Assembly: GCA_041395865.1 (NCBI GenBank) | Contig: JAWKZQ010000003.1 | Location: 62,001 to 126,000, forward strand | From: IMCC2047 sp041395865 | Lineage (GTDB): Bacteria > Pseudomonadota > Gammaproteobacteria > Pseudomonadales > IMCC2047 | Length of the DNA: 64,000 nt | Direction of reading: 5' to 3' | In this document: positions 25,435-34,536 of the stretch, in pieces | How the letters are laid out: each line of letters starts with the position of its first letter | Numbering within the stretch: the first letter of the stretch is position 1 | Position numbers and translations under genes: made by a program | Notes under the pieces: generated by a model | Databases searched by the model: none | What the model saw: the letters and a program-made list of their open reading frames with translations, nothing else | What the model was told of the DNA's origin: nothing

Positions 25435-27180
25435 TTATAAGTTACCGGTTGTTGCGGGATGGGTTTTATTGGCAAGCAGGGAGTTTGCCGGCGCGTCACG
25501 CCACTGGATTTGATCATAATCCTTCAAGGTTGCCGGATTTTGCGGGTTGCCTATCCAGCGGGGGTGTTTGACAAACTGTTGCGAAACCAGGCTACGGCTG
25601 TGGTCCATGCCGTTAAAATCAATGCCGATCATGTCGGGCAGGGTATAAATGAAGTCGGCATTACTGAATGGCCGGTTGGTAAAGTCGCGCCAGTTGTCGG
25701 TGTCGTGCTGGCGTTTGTATTCAGGCGAGGCCCAGACAATAAAGGGAACCGTGTACATGGCTGGTGTCGGTGCGCCCTCGTTGCGACCGCTGAAGGGCTT
25801 TTCAGGGGTATCGTAGACCTCTTCGCCGTGGTCGGAAAAGTAAACGAACAGGGCTTCCTGGTGTTGTGAGCGAAGCTTGTCGATCAGCTGCGAGACAACG
25901 TAGTCATTGTAAAGCACGGCATTGTCGTAGCTGTTGTACTCATCCAGGTCACCCATGTTGAGCCAGATTGGCGAATTAAAGTGGTCGACGAATTTATCAA
26001 ATTCCTCCGGATAGCGGTTTTCGTAACCGCGGTGGGTGCCGAGCAGGTGCACGACAATCATTTGTTTCTTTTTGCCGGACTGATCCAAAGCGTCCTGGAA
26101 GGGGTCTAACACATTGCCGTCAAACTGGTTGGCATTCTGCTCGCGGTTATTGTTCAGGTAGACCTGGTGGTCCGCCATTTGCGACAGCGTCGTTAACATC
26201 GTATTACGGCGGGTTTGCGTTTGCTGATTGGTAATCCAGGTGATTTCGTAACCGGCTTGTTTCATCATGTTGAGCAGGGTCGGGCGTTCAAAAAAGGCCT
26301 GGGGGTGCTCGGAGTCGGCAAAGGACAGGACCTGTTGCAGCGCCTCGATGGTATAGGGTCTTGGTGTGATCACATTATTGAAGACGACCAGTTCGTCACG
26401 CATCGCATCCAGTTGCGGCGTGGTGGGGCGAGGATAGCCATAGAGGCTCATGCGATGCCCATTGGTTGACTCGCCGATGACCAGCACCAGGGTATCCGGC
26501 AGGCGATTTTCGTCGACGGAAAAACCCGCCAGGGGAGGAAGATCGCTGTTTTGGTTGAGCAGGCGCTCCATGTCCGCCAACTGGTCGCGGTAGTGCGCGT
26601 AACCAACCACCAGGTTCCAGGGTGCAGTGGGTTCCAAGCGTCTTTGCAGGTGGTAGTAAGCCGCTTGCAGGCTTTGGCCTTTGTTTAGCAGGGTGTTGGT
26701 AAAGGGCCAGCTTACGATGAAGATAAAAAGTAACAGGTAAGCATAACGAGACAAGGGTTTGAAGGCCGGCGGGGATATCAGGCGCCACATCAGGATTGGC
26801 GGGATGCTAAAGGCGATAAAAACGAAGGGATACCACCAGCGAAAATAGGAGGCGAGGAACTCGCTGCTTTCGGCGGCATTGGATTCGAAAATAATAAAAA
26901 TGGCGCTTTGGGAAAAGTCCTGCCCGTAGATCAACCAGTAACCCAGCCCTGCCAGCGAGGAGAGCCATAAAATTATCCCGAACAGCCCTGCCAGGAATTT
27001 GGCACGGCTTGGCCACAGCAATAATGGAATCAGCCACAGCACACTCATCAGCAGGCTTTGGCGTATTCCGGTTGTACCTGACATGCCGGTCGAGTAGACC
27101 AGCAGTTGGTAAACGACCGAAAAATAACAGAGGTATAAATAAGCCCAGAGCAGTGGATGCCGTTGCGCAAAGGTTCGCAT
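25435..27180 (-). CDS. cptA: Phosphoethanolamine transferase, CptA-like
   Basis: A 581-residue inner-membrane enzyme close in length to E. coli CptA, which adds phosphoethanolamine to LPS core heptose. Five N-terminal membrane helices (to about residue 170) are followed by a periplasmic alkaline-phosphatase-fold domain. Metal and nucleophile motifs are VLVIGESTNGHRMSLYGYPR near 232-251, TPRPYTIEAL with the likely nucleophilic Thr, LLGTHRGYENRYP and YFSDHGEEVYD. No good Shine-Dalgarno precedes ATG 27180. A perfect PmrA-type repeat begins 49 bp upstream, and dgkA follows, so the pair is likely an envelope-stress operon. Confidence 0.86.
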   Translation of the reverse strand: MRTFAQRHPLLWAYLYLCYFSVVYQLLVYSTGMSGTTGIRQSLLMSVLWLIPLLLWPSRAKFLAGLFGIILWLSSLAGLGYWLIYGQDFSQSAIFIIFESNAAESSEFLASYFRWWYPFVFIAFSIPPILMWRLISPPAFKPLSRYAYLLLFIFIVSWPFTNTLLNKGQSLQAAYYHLQRRLEPTAPWNLVVGYAHYRDQLADMERLLNQNSDLPPLAGFSVDENRLPDTLVLVIGESTNGHRMSLYGYPRPTTPQLDAMRDELVVFNNVITPRPYTIEALQQVLSFADSEHPQAFFERPTLLNMMKQAGYEITWITNQQTQTRRNTMLTTLSQMADHQVYLNNNREQNANQFDGNVLDPFQDALDQSGKKKQMIVVHLLGTHRGYENRYPEEFDKFVDHFNSPIWLNMGDLDEYNSYDNAVLYNDYVVSQLIDKLRSQHQEALFVYFSDHGEEVYDTPEKPFSGRNEGAPTPAMYTVPFIVWASPEYKRQHDTDNWRDFTNRPFSNADFIYTLPDMIGIDFNGMDHSRSLVSQQFVKHPRWIGNPQNPATLKDYDQIQWRDAPANSLLANKTHPATTGNL

Positions 27181-27228
27181 AGGAGTAACTCAGCGGTGGT
27201 TTAAAGTCCTGCAAGGTAACAGCCGATG

Positions 27229-27245
27229 CTTAAGGCAGCCTTAAG
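27229..27245 (-). promoter_or_regulatory. PmrA/QseB-like operator upstream of cptA-dgkA
   Basis: A perfect CTTAAG-N5-CTTAAG repeat: CTTAAG at 27229-27234, GCAGC, CTTAAG at 27240-27245. It begins 49 bp from the cptA start, in the 80-base stretch between the eptA end and cptA. This is the best of the three matches in the window to the known PmrA box. Confidence 0.68.
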
Positions 27246-27324
27246 GTTGGAAAATTTGTCGTTAAAACTGCCTGAATTCACAGGTTTTGGGGGTTGGCGC
27301 AAGGGTTAGAACCAGGCGGTAGGC

Positions 27325-28911
27325 TTACGGGCGCGCCCTGAGGATATCCAGTTCCGGGTTATAGAGTTGCGTTTCAACTTCCATAAAACCCAGTAGCGTA
27401 TGCGCGACAAAATCGTGATTGAGGCGTTGCCGGCGTTTGTCTTCGATAACTTGGCGATCTATGTGCATGCCTTTGCCAAACCACATTAGCGCCGCGACAT
27501 GTTTCTGTTCATCGGGGGCCAGGGCATAGGGCAGCCCATGCAGGTACACGCCATTTTCGCCAAGTGACTCGCCGTGGTCGCTGACGTAGAAGAGTGCCGA
27601 TTCAAAGCCGGGGTTGGCTTTTAATAACTGGATAACCTGCGCAAGAAAGTAGTCTGTGTAGCGCACTACGTTATCGTAGGTATTGCTGATTTCCTCTGTA
27701 CCGCAGGCTTCCAGCTGATTGGAACGGCAGGTGGGTGTGAAAACCTCAAAGGCATCTGGATAGCGTTTGTAATAAGCGGGGCCGTGGTTTCCCATCTGGT
27801 GTAAAACGATCAGGATATCGCCGTCAGGAATACCGTCGATGTAGGCCTGTAAGTCCTTCAGCATCCCGATATCCCGACATTCCACATCGCAATCAGGGTT
27901 GGTTTCGGGGGCTTTGAAATCCTGGTAAGTGACCCGGTCGGCTGCGCCCTTCGAATTGGAGTTGTTGTCACGCCAGAGAACGTTAACCCCGGCGTGCTTT
28001 AACACATCGAGCACATTGTCGCTGGATTGGAATTCAGCCTTGCTGAAATTCTGCTGCCCCAGGAAGGAGAACATGCAGGGCACTGAAATGGCCGTTGAGG
28101 TACCGCAACTGTAGAAGTTGCTGAAGCTGAACACCTTTTCCTTTTCCAGCAAAGGGTTTGTCGGTTTGCTGTAGCCGTTCAGGGAAAAGCGGTCGGCGCG
28201 CGCCGTTTCCCCCACCACCATGATGATCAGCTCACGGTCTGTATCCGTGTCCGGAATATGAGCGTCCTCGCCCTGTGTTTCAAAGGCCTGGGCCGTACCG
28301 ATGGTGACTTGCCGATCCACATATTTTCCGAGGGCGTAGACGTAGGCAAGCGGGTTGGCGTAGTAGCGAACGGCTTTATGCTCCCTGATAAAGGAGGCAT
28401 AACTGGCGCTGAAAAGAAACAAGGCGCCGGCAACAACCAGGACAGCGCAAAGCAGTAATACCAGGGTATGGGCCAATTCGCGAGCCAACGACCGGTACAT
28501 TATGTTGACCCGGTAAATGAGGATCGCCGGGAGAATACCCAGTAAGCCAACATACAGCAGCAGTTTGCTGCTCAGGAGGTCGGCGGATTCGTTAACGTCC
28601 GTCTCGAAAATATTTTGCAGCATACTATCGTCGATCAGGGTGCCGTAGCTATCCATGAAATAACTGGCCAGAGACGAAAGCAAAACGATCAGGATAAGCA
28701 GTGGCTTGGTTGTATATTTTGTGGTGAAAAGATAGAGCAGGGCGCAGGTTGCCCCCACCAGGAGCAAAAAAACAGAGCCAATGAAAGGAATGTGCTCGCT
28801 GGTGAAGGGGTAAATTGCCAACAGCTTTTCGAAAAAAGTCGCGTTAAAAAAGATCGCCAGAAAAAAACTAATGATTAATACCAGCTGCTGTTGGCTGAGA
28901 CGTATTTTCAT
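27325..28911 (-). CDS. eptA: Phosphoethanolamine-lipid A transferase, EptA-like
   Basis: ATG 28911 (KIRLSQQQ start) gives 528 residues; an extension to 28983 lacks membrane character. Five membrane helices occupy about residues 10-190. The periplasmic catalytic domain has VVGETARADRFSLNGY near 232-247, SCGTSTAISVPCMFS with the nucleophilic Thr near 270-284, HQMGNHGPAYYKRYP and VSDHGESLGENGVYLHGLPY. Cysteines at several family positions fit periplasmic disulfides. EptA adds phosphoethanolamine to lipid A phosphates and lowers polymyxin binding; MCR enzymes are in this family. It lies 79 bp after the lptF-like gene. Confidence 0.92.
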   Translation of the reverse strand: MKIRLSQQQLVLIISFFLAIFFNATFFEKLLAIYPFTSEHIPFIGSVFLLLVGATCALLYLFTTKYTTKPLLILIVLLSSLASYFMDSYGTLIDDSMLQNIFETDVNESADLLSSKLLLYVGLLGILPAILIYRVNIMYRSLARELAHTLVLLLCAVLVVAGALFLFSASYASFIREHKAVRYYANPLAYVYALGKYVDRQVTIGTAQAFETQGEDAHIPDTDTDRELIIMVVGETARADRFSLNGYSKPTNPLLEKEKVFSFSNFYSCGTSTAISVPCMFSFLGQQNFSKAEFQSSDNVLDVLKHAGVNVLWRDNNSNSKGAADRVTYQDFKAPETNPDCDVECRDIGMLKDLQAYIDGIPDGDILIVLHQMGNHGPAYYKRYPDAFEVFTPTCRSNQLEACGTEEISNTYDNVVRYTDYFLAQVIQLLKANPGFESALFYVSDHGESLGENGVYLHGLPYALAPDEQKHVAALMWFGKGMHIDRQVIEDKRRQRLNHDFVAHTLLGFMEVETQLYNPELDILRARP

Positions 28912-28990
28912 AACGCTTATCAGGGGTTCTCGGGGTGGCAATTGACGGTCATCGCTGGCGGTGAATGAGGTTTTGCTAAACAAGTGCTGC

Positions 28991-30094
28991 TCAGTTTTGT
29001 CGTTGGATTTTTCGTTTGAATGGGTTGAAAACCTTGCGGTGAATATTCAAGAGCACCAGTCCACCCAGGCCCAGAAACAGCAAATGCACCCACCATAAAC
29101 CCAGCCACGGATTTATGGTGTTTTGTTCCACAGCGGTTTTCATGTTGGACAGGAGAATCAGGTAGGTGAAATAGAAAACCATTGCCGGGATCAGGAAATA
29201 AAAGCGGCCCTGCCTTGGGTTTACGCGGCTGAGGGGAATGCCCAGTATCGAGATAATGGGGACTAAAAGCGGCAATGAAATGCGCCATTGCAATTCGGCC
29301 ATTTCACTTGAATCATGCGGGGAGAACAGGTCCGCTGTGGGCATGCCCCGTACGCTTTTAGTTTTTACTTCTTTTGGCGGTTCGGCGAGCTTGATGCCAA
29401 AGGTATCGAACTGTGTCACCCGGTAGTCCTGATGTCCCGGTTTCCCTTCGTATCGAAATCCGTGCTCCAAAACCAGGTATTTCGAGCGTGTCTTTGCATC
29501 CACCTCCAGGTGCCCCTGTTCGGCGACGATCTGGTAGCCAGGCTTTTGCGGGCTGTCATCCTTTGCGATAAAAACCTCACTCATGACTTCACGGTCATCG
29601 GTGAGTGTCTCGGTATAGAGTGACAGGCCGCTTTTTCCCAGTTCGGAAAAGCGGCCGGCCCTTATGCTGTCGAAAACAGTACGGTTAGAGTTTTGAATAA
29701 ATAACTCGTCGACTTTTCTCAGGCCCAGCGGAGCGAGAAATAAACTCAGGGTTGCAACGACCAGGGTGATGAGCGTAATCGACGCGGCGATATAAAGCGA
29801 AAGCTTCCGGATGCCTATACCCGTCGAAAAAAACACCGACATTTCGTTATCGATGTACATTCGGCCTAAAACCAGCAGGATTGCCAACAGCAGGCTGATG
29901 GGCAGAACCATCAGAAGAATGTCGGGTAAACGATAGGCAATTAAATTAAATAAAAAACCAAAGGCGATTTCGCCGCTGGCCACGTCGTTAATGTAGCGAA
30001 CCAGGCGGCTTGTCAGGAGAACCAGCACCAGCACAAAAGCGATGACAAGCAGGGTTACCAGTAGCTGTTTGTTGATGTATTTGAAGATGATCAT
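28991..30094 (-). CDS. LptF-type LPS export permease, orphan copy
   Basis: A 367-residue permease of the LptF/LptG (YjgP/YjgQ) family. The order is three helices (about 1-115) with RLPDILLMVLPISLLLAILL, a periplasmic jellyroll (about 125-265), and three C-terminal helices with WRISLPLLVPIISILGIPLS and NPRQGRFYFLIPAMVFYF. It resembles LptF more than LptG by the coupling-helix and N-terminus (FKYINKQLLVTLLVI). The usual lptG and pepA neighbours are absent; it sits between an LTA-synthase-like gene and eptA. It may be the species' main lptF displaced, or a paralogue used to export a modified LPS. Confidence 0.88.
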   Translation of the reverse strand: MIIFKYINKQLLVTLLVIAFVLVLVLLTSRLVRYINDVASGEIAFGFLFNLIAYRLPDILLMVLPISLLLAILLVLGRMYIDNEMSVFFSTGIGIRKLSLYIAASITLITLVVATLSLFLAPLGLRKVDELFIQNSNRTVFDSIRAGRFSELGKSGLSLYTETLTDDREVMSEVFIAKDDSPQKPGYQIVAEQGHLEVDAKTRSKYLVLEHGFRYEGKPGHQDYRVTQFDTFGIKLAEPPKEVKTKSVRGMPTADLFSPHDSSEMAELQWRISLPLLVPIISILGIPLSRVNPRQGRFYFLIPAMVFYFTYLILLSNMKTAVEQNTINPWLGLWWVHLLFLGLGGLVLLNIHRKVFNPFKRKIQRQN

Positions 30095-30214
30095 CTGTTA
30101 TTCAAGCAGGGCCGGCTCAAAGCGGGCCGGGTTGCCCCGTAAACCTCGATTGGTTTGTTTGACTGTCGTTTCTGTTAAACGTGGCGGCTGCCCAGGTTTG
30201 CTGCTGCCTGCCGC

Positions 30215-32242
30215 TCATTGCTTACCGATAACCTCCTCGGACTTTTCGATGTCATCGATCGCAGCCGTTTGCAGGTTAGGGGTGTCCAGCCTGTACAGTT
30301 GTTGTTCGTAGGTCATGGATGACCAGCTGGCATGAGCCAGCGCTTTTTCAGGCAGTTCTTTATTGTTTGAACCGGTGGGTATCAGCTGACTCTCCCGATA
30401 CGCGAACTCTGCAATAGGTAGATCCTTCCTGAGTATTGCCAGGTGGCCGCCTTCCATATAAGCCTGGGTTGCGTTGTATTGCATGATGGCGCGTCCGGCC
30501 TGGGCCTGCATGCCGGGCAGGGTCAGGTCGTGACCGATCATGGGATGAACCGAAGAGATGCCAATCAGGGAAAGCAGGGTGGGGGGCAGGTCAATTTGGC
30601 TTGCCACCGGTTTGAATACCCCAGGCTCAATGGTTCCCCCCATAATCAGGCCGGGAATATGGAAATACTCGACAGGCACCAGTTCGGCACCGCGCACCCG
30701 CGAATTGTGATCGGCCACGATAATAAACACGGTGTTGTCCCAATAGTTCGATTGCCGTGCTTTCTCAATAAATTGTCCCAGCGCGTAGTCGGCATATTTG
30801 ACGGCGTTGTTGACCGTATGCTTCTCCGAGCCCTCCAGTTCGATACGATTATCCGGGAATTCGTAGGGCGAGTGATTGGACGAACTGAACACTAGACTGA
30901 AAAAAGGACGGTCGCCTGATTGGCTGAACTCTTCATGGGCGCGGTTGAACAGGTCCTCGTCGGAGACACCCCAGGAACCGGTGAAAACCGGGTTCACGTA
31001 GTCGTCCTGGTCGATTACTGAATCAAAGCCGTTGTTTACGAAGAAGCGTCCCATGTTATCGAACTGGGCTTCGCCACCGTAGATAAAACTCGTCCGGTAG
31101 CCTTGCTGACCCAGAAGCTGGGCGATGGTAAAAAAGTTTTTTTGCGATTTACCAAGTTTAACCACACTGCGTGCGGCGGTTGGCGTAAAACCGGTGATAA
31201 CGGCTTCGATGCCGCGCACCGAGCGCGTGCCGGTGGCGTAAAGGTTTTCAAACCAAAGGCCTTCGCTGGCCAGGCGGTCGAGGTTGGGCGTCAGATCTAA
31301 ACCACCCAGTGAGCCGACAAATTCAGCGCCCAGGCTTTCCTCAAGGATAATAACCAGGTTGAGTGGCCGGGGGTAGGTCCGTGTTGCCTGTTGGTGGTGA
31401 AGTGTGGGCAGCTGGGCCGAGACAAAATCATCGGCATGCACTTTCATTTGGCTGCGCACCCGCTCAATGGTTTCCTCCGGCGCCATCGCGCCATAGTTCA
31501 TGCCCCCTTCGGGTTCGTGGCGCATTTCATACATGGCGTACAGGGCGGTGTAGGCCGAATTCAACGCCAGGTCGTTGGCCATTGGGTCGGTGGACAGGGC
31601 CACTGTGCTGGGGTTTACCGGGCGGTGATCCAGGGTGGAGCGAATCGCGCCGGCACAGGCCAGCAGTAAGAATGGCGTGATAACCAGCGCGCTCAATAGG
31701 GAAACCGGGTGGAGGTTGGCGGTTAACCCTTTTAACTTGGTACTCACCTGCCAGGCGATAAAAGCACACAACAGAATGGCCAGCGTGAGCGGTAGTTTCT
31801 GTGTTGCCAGCAGGGTCGAGCCGACTTCAATCGGATGATTCAGGTATTCGACAAACAGAATGTTGGGGCGGGCATCGAACTGATTAATAAAGGAGGGTGT
31901 GCTGCACTCCATGAAGGTCAGCAGAACAGCCACCGTGGGTAAATAAAACGTTAAAAAAACCTTCCAAACTTTCAATAAGGGCCGACTGGTTGCAAGCGGG
32001 AGTAACAGCAGGGTTGGGAAAAGCATCACGATGCCGACCATGACCATGTCGAAACGCAGTCCCTGAATAAAGATGTTTGCCAGCATGTCTGCGTCGATGA
32101 CCCGTTGCCATTGCCAGGCAACCAGTGCCAGGCGTGACAGGGTTAGCAGGCCGAGCATAAAGAGGCAAAAAAGCGCAAGTGGTTTAAGGCAGGTCCATAG
32201 GCTGGATCTGCGGGACTGAATTGGCTGGTCTTGTCGAGTCAA
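30215..32242 (-). CDS. LTA-synthase-family sulfatase-fold phosphotransferase
   Basis: A 675-residue inner-membrane enzyme from TTG 32242 (GGA 8 bases upstream). Four to five membrane helices cover about residues 15-210. The extracytoplasmic alkaline-phosphatase fold has IILEESLGAEFVGSLGGL near 300-317, ATGTRSVRGIEAVITGF with the nucleophilic Thr near 340, SNHSPYEFPDN and IVADHNSRVRG. Gram-negative members act as phosphoglycerol or related transferases (OpgB-like or of unknown acceptor). It is one of three alkaline-phosphatase-superfamily transferases in 7 kb and is followed by lptF and eptA. A three-part PmrA-like operator begins 56 bp upstream. Confidence 0.87.
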   Translation of the reverse strand: MTRQDQPIQSRRSSLWTCLKPLALFCLFMLGLLTLSRLALVAWQWQRVIDADMLANIFIQGLRFDMVMVGIVMLFPTLLLLPLATSRPLLKVWKVFLTFYLPTVAVLLTFMECSTPSFINQFDARPNILFVEYLNHPIEVGSTLLATQKLPLTLAILLCAFIAWQVSTKLKGLTANLHPVSLLSALVITPFLLLACAGAIRSTLDHRPVNPSTVALSTDPMANDLALNSAYTALYAMYEMRHEPEGGMNYGAMAPEETIERVRSQMKVHADDFVSAQLPTLHHQQATRTYPRPLNLVIILEESLGAEFVGSLGGLDLTPNLDRLASEGLWFENLYATGTRSVRGIEAVITGFTPTAARSVVKLGKSQKNFFTIAQLLGQQGYRTSFIYGGEAQFDNMGRFFVNNGFDSVIDQDDYVNPVFTGSWGVSDEDLFNRAHEEFSQSGDRPFFSLVFSSSNHSPYEFPDNRIELEGSEKHTVNNAVKYADYALGQFIEKARQSNYWDNTVFIIVADHNSRVRGAELVPVEYFHIPGLIMGGTIEPGVFKPVASQIDLPPTLLSLIGISSVHPMIGHDLTLPGMQAQAGRAIMQYNATQAYMEGGHLAILRKDLPIAEFAYRESQLIPTGSNNKELPEKALAHASWSSMTYEQQLYRLDTPNLQTAAIDDIEKSEEVIGKQ

Positions 32243-32297
32243 GGCTTTTTCCGGAGGTTTGGGTTAATGGCAACCCATATAAGCTTACAGACCAAAC

Positions 32298-32325
32298 CTT
32301 AAGGGATTCTTAACAGCGTATTAAG
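32298..32325. promoter_or_regulatory. Triple PmrA/QseB-like operator between the LTA-like gene and the copper receptor
   Basis: Three half-sites with exact 11-bp period: CTTAAG (32298-32303), N5, CTTAAC (32309-32314), N5, ATTAAG (32320-32325). It lies in the divergent region, 56 bp from the LTA-synthase-like start and 110 bp from the receptor start, and could serve both. A separate TATAAT at 32392-32397 is a plausible -10 for the receptor. Confidence 0.62.
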
Positions 32326-32434
32326 AATGCCTCTCGCAGAAATTACCAAGGGTGCGACAACGTGTCACACCCCAAGCTGTTTTTTCGTTTTTATAATACC
32401 CGCAATTTTAATAAGGCTTAAGGGAGCATTTTTA

Positions 32435-34456
32435 ATGGATAAGCGGGTTGCAAAAGCTTTTTTTCTTGCCGCATTGGCTGGTAATGCCAGTGCAGCGCAT
32501 GACGGTATGGTTATCGAGATTACATCGGGCCTGCCGCAGGTAAAATCGAAGACTCAGTCGGAGACAACGGCTGTTCGGGCATCGCCATCGACGGATGGCG
32601 GGGATTTGCTGCAAAGTCTGCCCGGCGTGTCCGGTATTCGTATGGGGGGGCGCGCCATTGATCCCGTCATTCGCGGACAGAGCCAGACGCAGTTGAATGT
32701 TTTGCTTGATGGCGCGACTATCCATAATGCCTGCCCTAACCGTATGGACCCGCCGACGGCCTATACCTCCGTAGATAGCTACGATTTTGTGACCGTAATC
32801 AAGGGGAACCGCACCGTTCAGTACGGTGCCGGCGGTTCCGGCGGCACGGTGCTGTTTGAGCGGCGTTGGCCTGAGTTTGACGAAAAGGGTTATGAAGGCG
32901 ACTTAACCGGCAGTTATCACGAAAATGGCGAGCGTTACGAGTTAGGGGCAGATCTGGCGGCCGGCTCGGACCAGGGCTATGTGCGTTTTATCAGTCACAA
33001 GGCGTCAGGTAACAATTACGAGGACGGCGATGGCAACGAGGTGCGTTCTTCCTACGAAAGCCTGACCAATGTATTTATCGCGGGGCTGCAACTGGGCAGT
33101 TACAGCCGCCTGGAAGCCAGTTACGAGAAAGCCGAAGAGGAGGATGTACTCTTTGCTGGCGCAGGCATGGACAGCCCCTTTGCCGATGCGGAAACCACTC
33201 GTTTGAAACTGGTTCACCAGTTCCAATCCGATGTCGTCCAGGAAATGAAGCTGGAGCTCTACCGTTCTGAAGTCGATCACCTGATGGATAACTATTCCCT
33301 GCGTCCCGCGGGCATGATGTTGCGGCAGGCGCCATCCACCTCGGACACCGACGGATTGCGGCTGGTTTTTGATGCCCGCCTGATGGCCATGGACTGGAAA
33401 ATAGGGTTCGACATGCAAAATAACGAGCGTGATGCCGAATTGCAGGACCAGACTGGCGCGGTGCTGCGCTTGTTATGGCCCGGCGCCGAGATTGATCAAC
33501 GGGGCCTGTTCGTTGAGGGACAAAAAAACCTGGGTGTTGACGATGTGCTGAAAGCGGGTGTGCGTTACGACCGTATCAGTGCGCAAGCGACACGCAGCGA
33601 CGAAGTCAATGCGGGACTCTCCCCCCAGCAGATTTGGTCGATGGCAGGTGCGCCTGCCGAAGGCGGGGATGAAAAAAATGAGGACAACGTCGGCGGCTTT
33701 TTGAACTGGACACACCGGATCAACGACCATTACGCCGTCGATGCGGTACTGTCGCGCAGTGTTCGGACAGCCGATGCGACTGAACGTTACATGGCCCGGA
33801 CGACAATGACGAGTGACTGGATCGGCAACCCGGAGCTTGATCCGGAAAAGCATCACCAGTTTGAGGTTAGCCTGCGTAATAAACAGGGGAAGACAAGCTG
33901 GGGAGCGACGGCCTGGTATAACCGTGTTGACGACTACATCCTGAGGCAAACTGTTGCCGCAGGCATGAAGGAGCGGGATATTTACCGCAATGTCTCTGCT
34001 GAACTCTACGGGGCCGAGTTTGAGGTTAAACACCGTATCAGCGCTAACTGGATTGTTGGCAGTACACTGGTCCTGACGGAAGGGAACAATCGGGATGATG
34101 ATACGCCGCTATCTCGGATTGCTCCGCTGGAACTGACTACCTCGCTGGATTATGAGCAGGACAGCCTGAAGGCGGGTGTGGTATGGCGACTGGTGGATAG
34201 CCAGAATGATGTTTGTTTAAGCGGTTCGGTCAACTGCGGTGGCCAGGATGTGCGTAAAACGCCGGGTTACGGTGTTGTGGATGCGCATGCGGAATACGCT
34301 TTCGATAACGGTTTTAAGCTGCTGGCCGGGGTCGACAACCTGTTCGATAAAGCCTACACCCTGCATGAAAGCCGCGACGATACGGTTAACCCGGAGCCCT
34401 TCCAGGTGGCCGAACCCGGCAGAAGCGTCTGGGTAAGGATGAGCAAGGACTTCTAA
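32435..34456 (+). CDS. oprC: TonB-dependent copper receptor (OprC-like)
   Basis: ATG 32435 with AAGGGA about 10 bases upstream is chosen over an earlier in-frame TTG. The 673-residue receptor has a signal peptide (to about ASA, residue 20), a plug with LLQSLPGVSGIRMGGRAIDP and VIRGQSQTQLNVLLDGATIH, and the copper-site signature HNACPNRMDPPTAY, where OprC binds copper through Cys and Met of CPNRM. The barrel ends VWVRMSKDF with terminal Phe. It is transcribed away from the LTA-like gene and next to a PmrA-like operator, so metal-responsive control is plausible. OprC assigns copper uptake to this gene. Confidence 0.9.
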   Translation: MDKRVAKAFFLAALAGNASAAHDGMVIEITSGLPQVKSKTQSETTAVRASPSTDGGDLLQSLPGVSGIRMGGRAIDPVIRGQSQTQLNVLLDGATIHNACPNRMDPPTAYTSVDSYDFVTVIKGNRTVQYGAGGSGGTVLFERRWPEFDEKGYEGDLTGSYHENGERYELGADLAAGSDQGYVRFISHKASGNNYEDGDGNEVRSSYESLTNVFIAGLQLGSYSRLEASYEKAEEEDVLFAGAGMDSPFADAETTRLKLVHQFQSDVVQEMKLELYRSEVDHLMDNYSLRPAGMMLRQAPSTSDTDGLRLVFDARLMAMDWKIGFDMQNNERDAELQDQTGAVLRLLWPGAEIDQRGLFVEGQKNLGVDDVLKAGVRYDRISAQATRSDEVNAGLSPQQIWSMAGAPAEGGDEKNEDNVGGFLNWTHRINDHYAVDAVLSRSVRTADATERYMARTTMTSDWIGNPELDPEKHHQFEVSLRNKQGKTSWGATAWYNRVDDYILRQTVAAGMKERDIYRNVSAELYGAEFEVKHRISANWIVGSTLVLTEGNNRDDDTPLSRIAPLELTTSLDYEQDSLKAGVVWRLVDSQNDVCLSGSVNCGGQDVRKTPGYGVVDAHAEYAFDNGFKLLAGVDNLFDKAYTLHESRDDTVNPEPFQVAEPGRSVWVRMSKDF

Positions 34457-34469
34457 CGGAGCTTTACCG

Positions 34470-34500
34470 AGGGCGGGTTGTCATTGTTGCAACCCGCCCT
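34470..34500 (+). terminator. Hairpin after the copper receptor
   Basis: AGGGCGGGTTG (34470-34480) pairs with CAACCCGCCCT (34490-34500) over an 11-bp stem and nine-base loop, 14 bases after the receptor stop. There is no U-run after it, so it is either a weak or factor-assisted terminator, or a stabilising hairpin. Confidence 0.5.
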
Positions 34501-34536
34501 AGTGCGTCGTGAGCGAATCTCAGTTATGCTCACGCT

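Noticed and set aside
32403..32425. Another CTTAAG (TTTAAT-N4-CTTAAG) just before oprC
   Set aside because: The spacing is four bases, not five, and the site overlaps the Shine-Dalgarno region of oprC, so it is not like the three operators.
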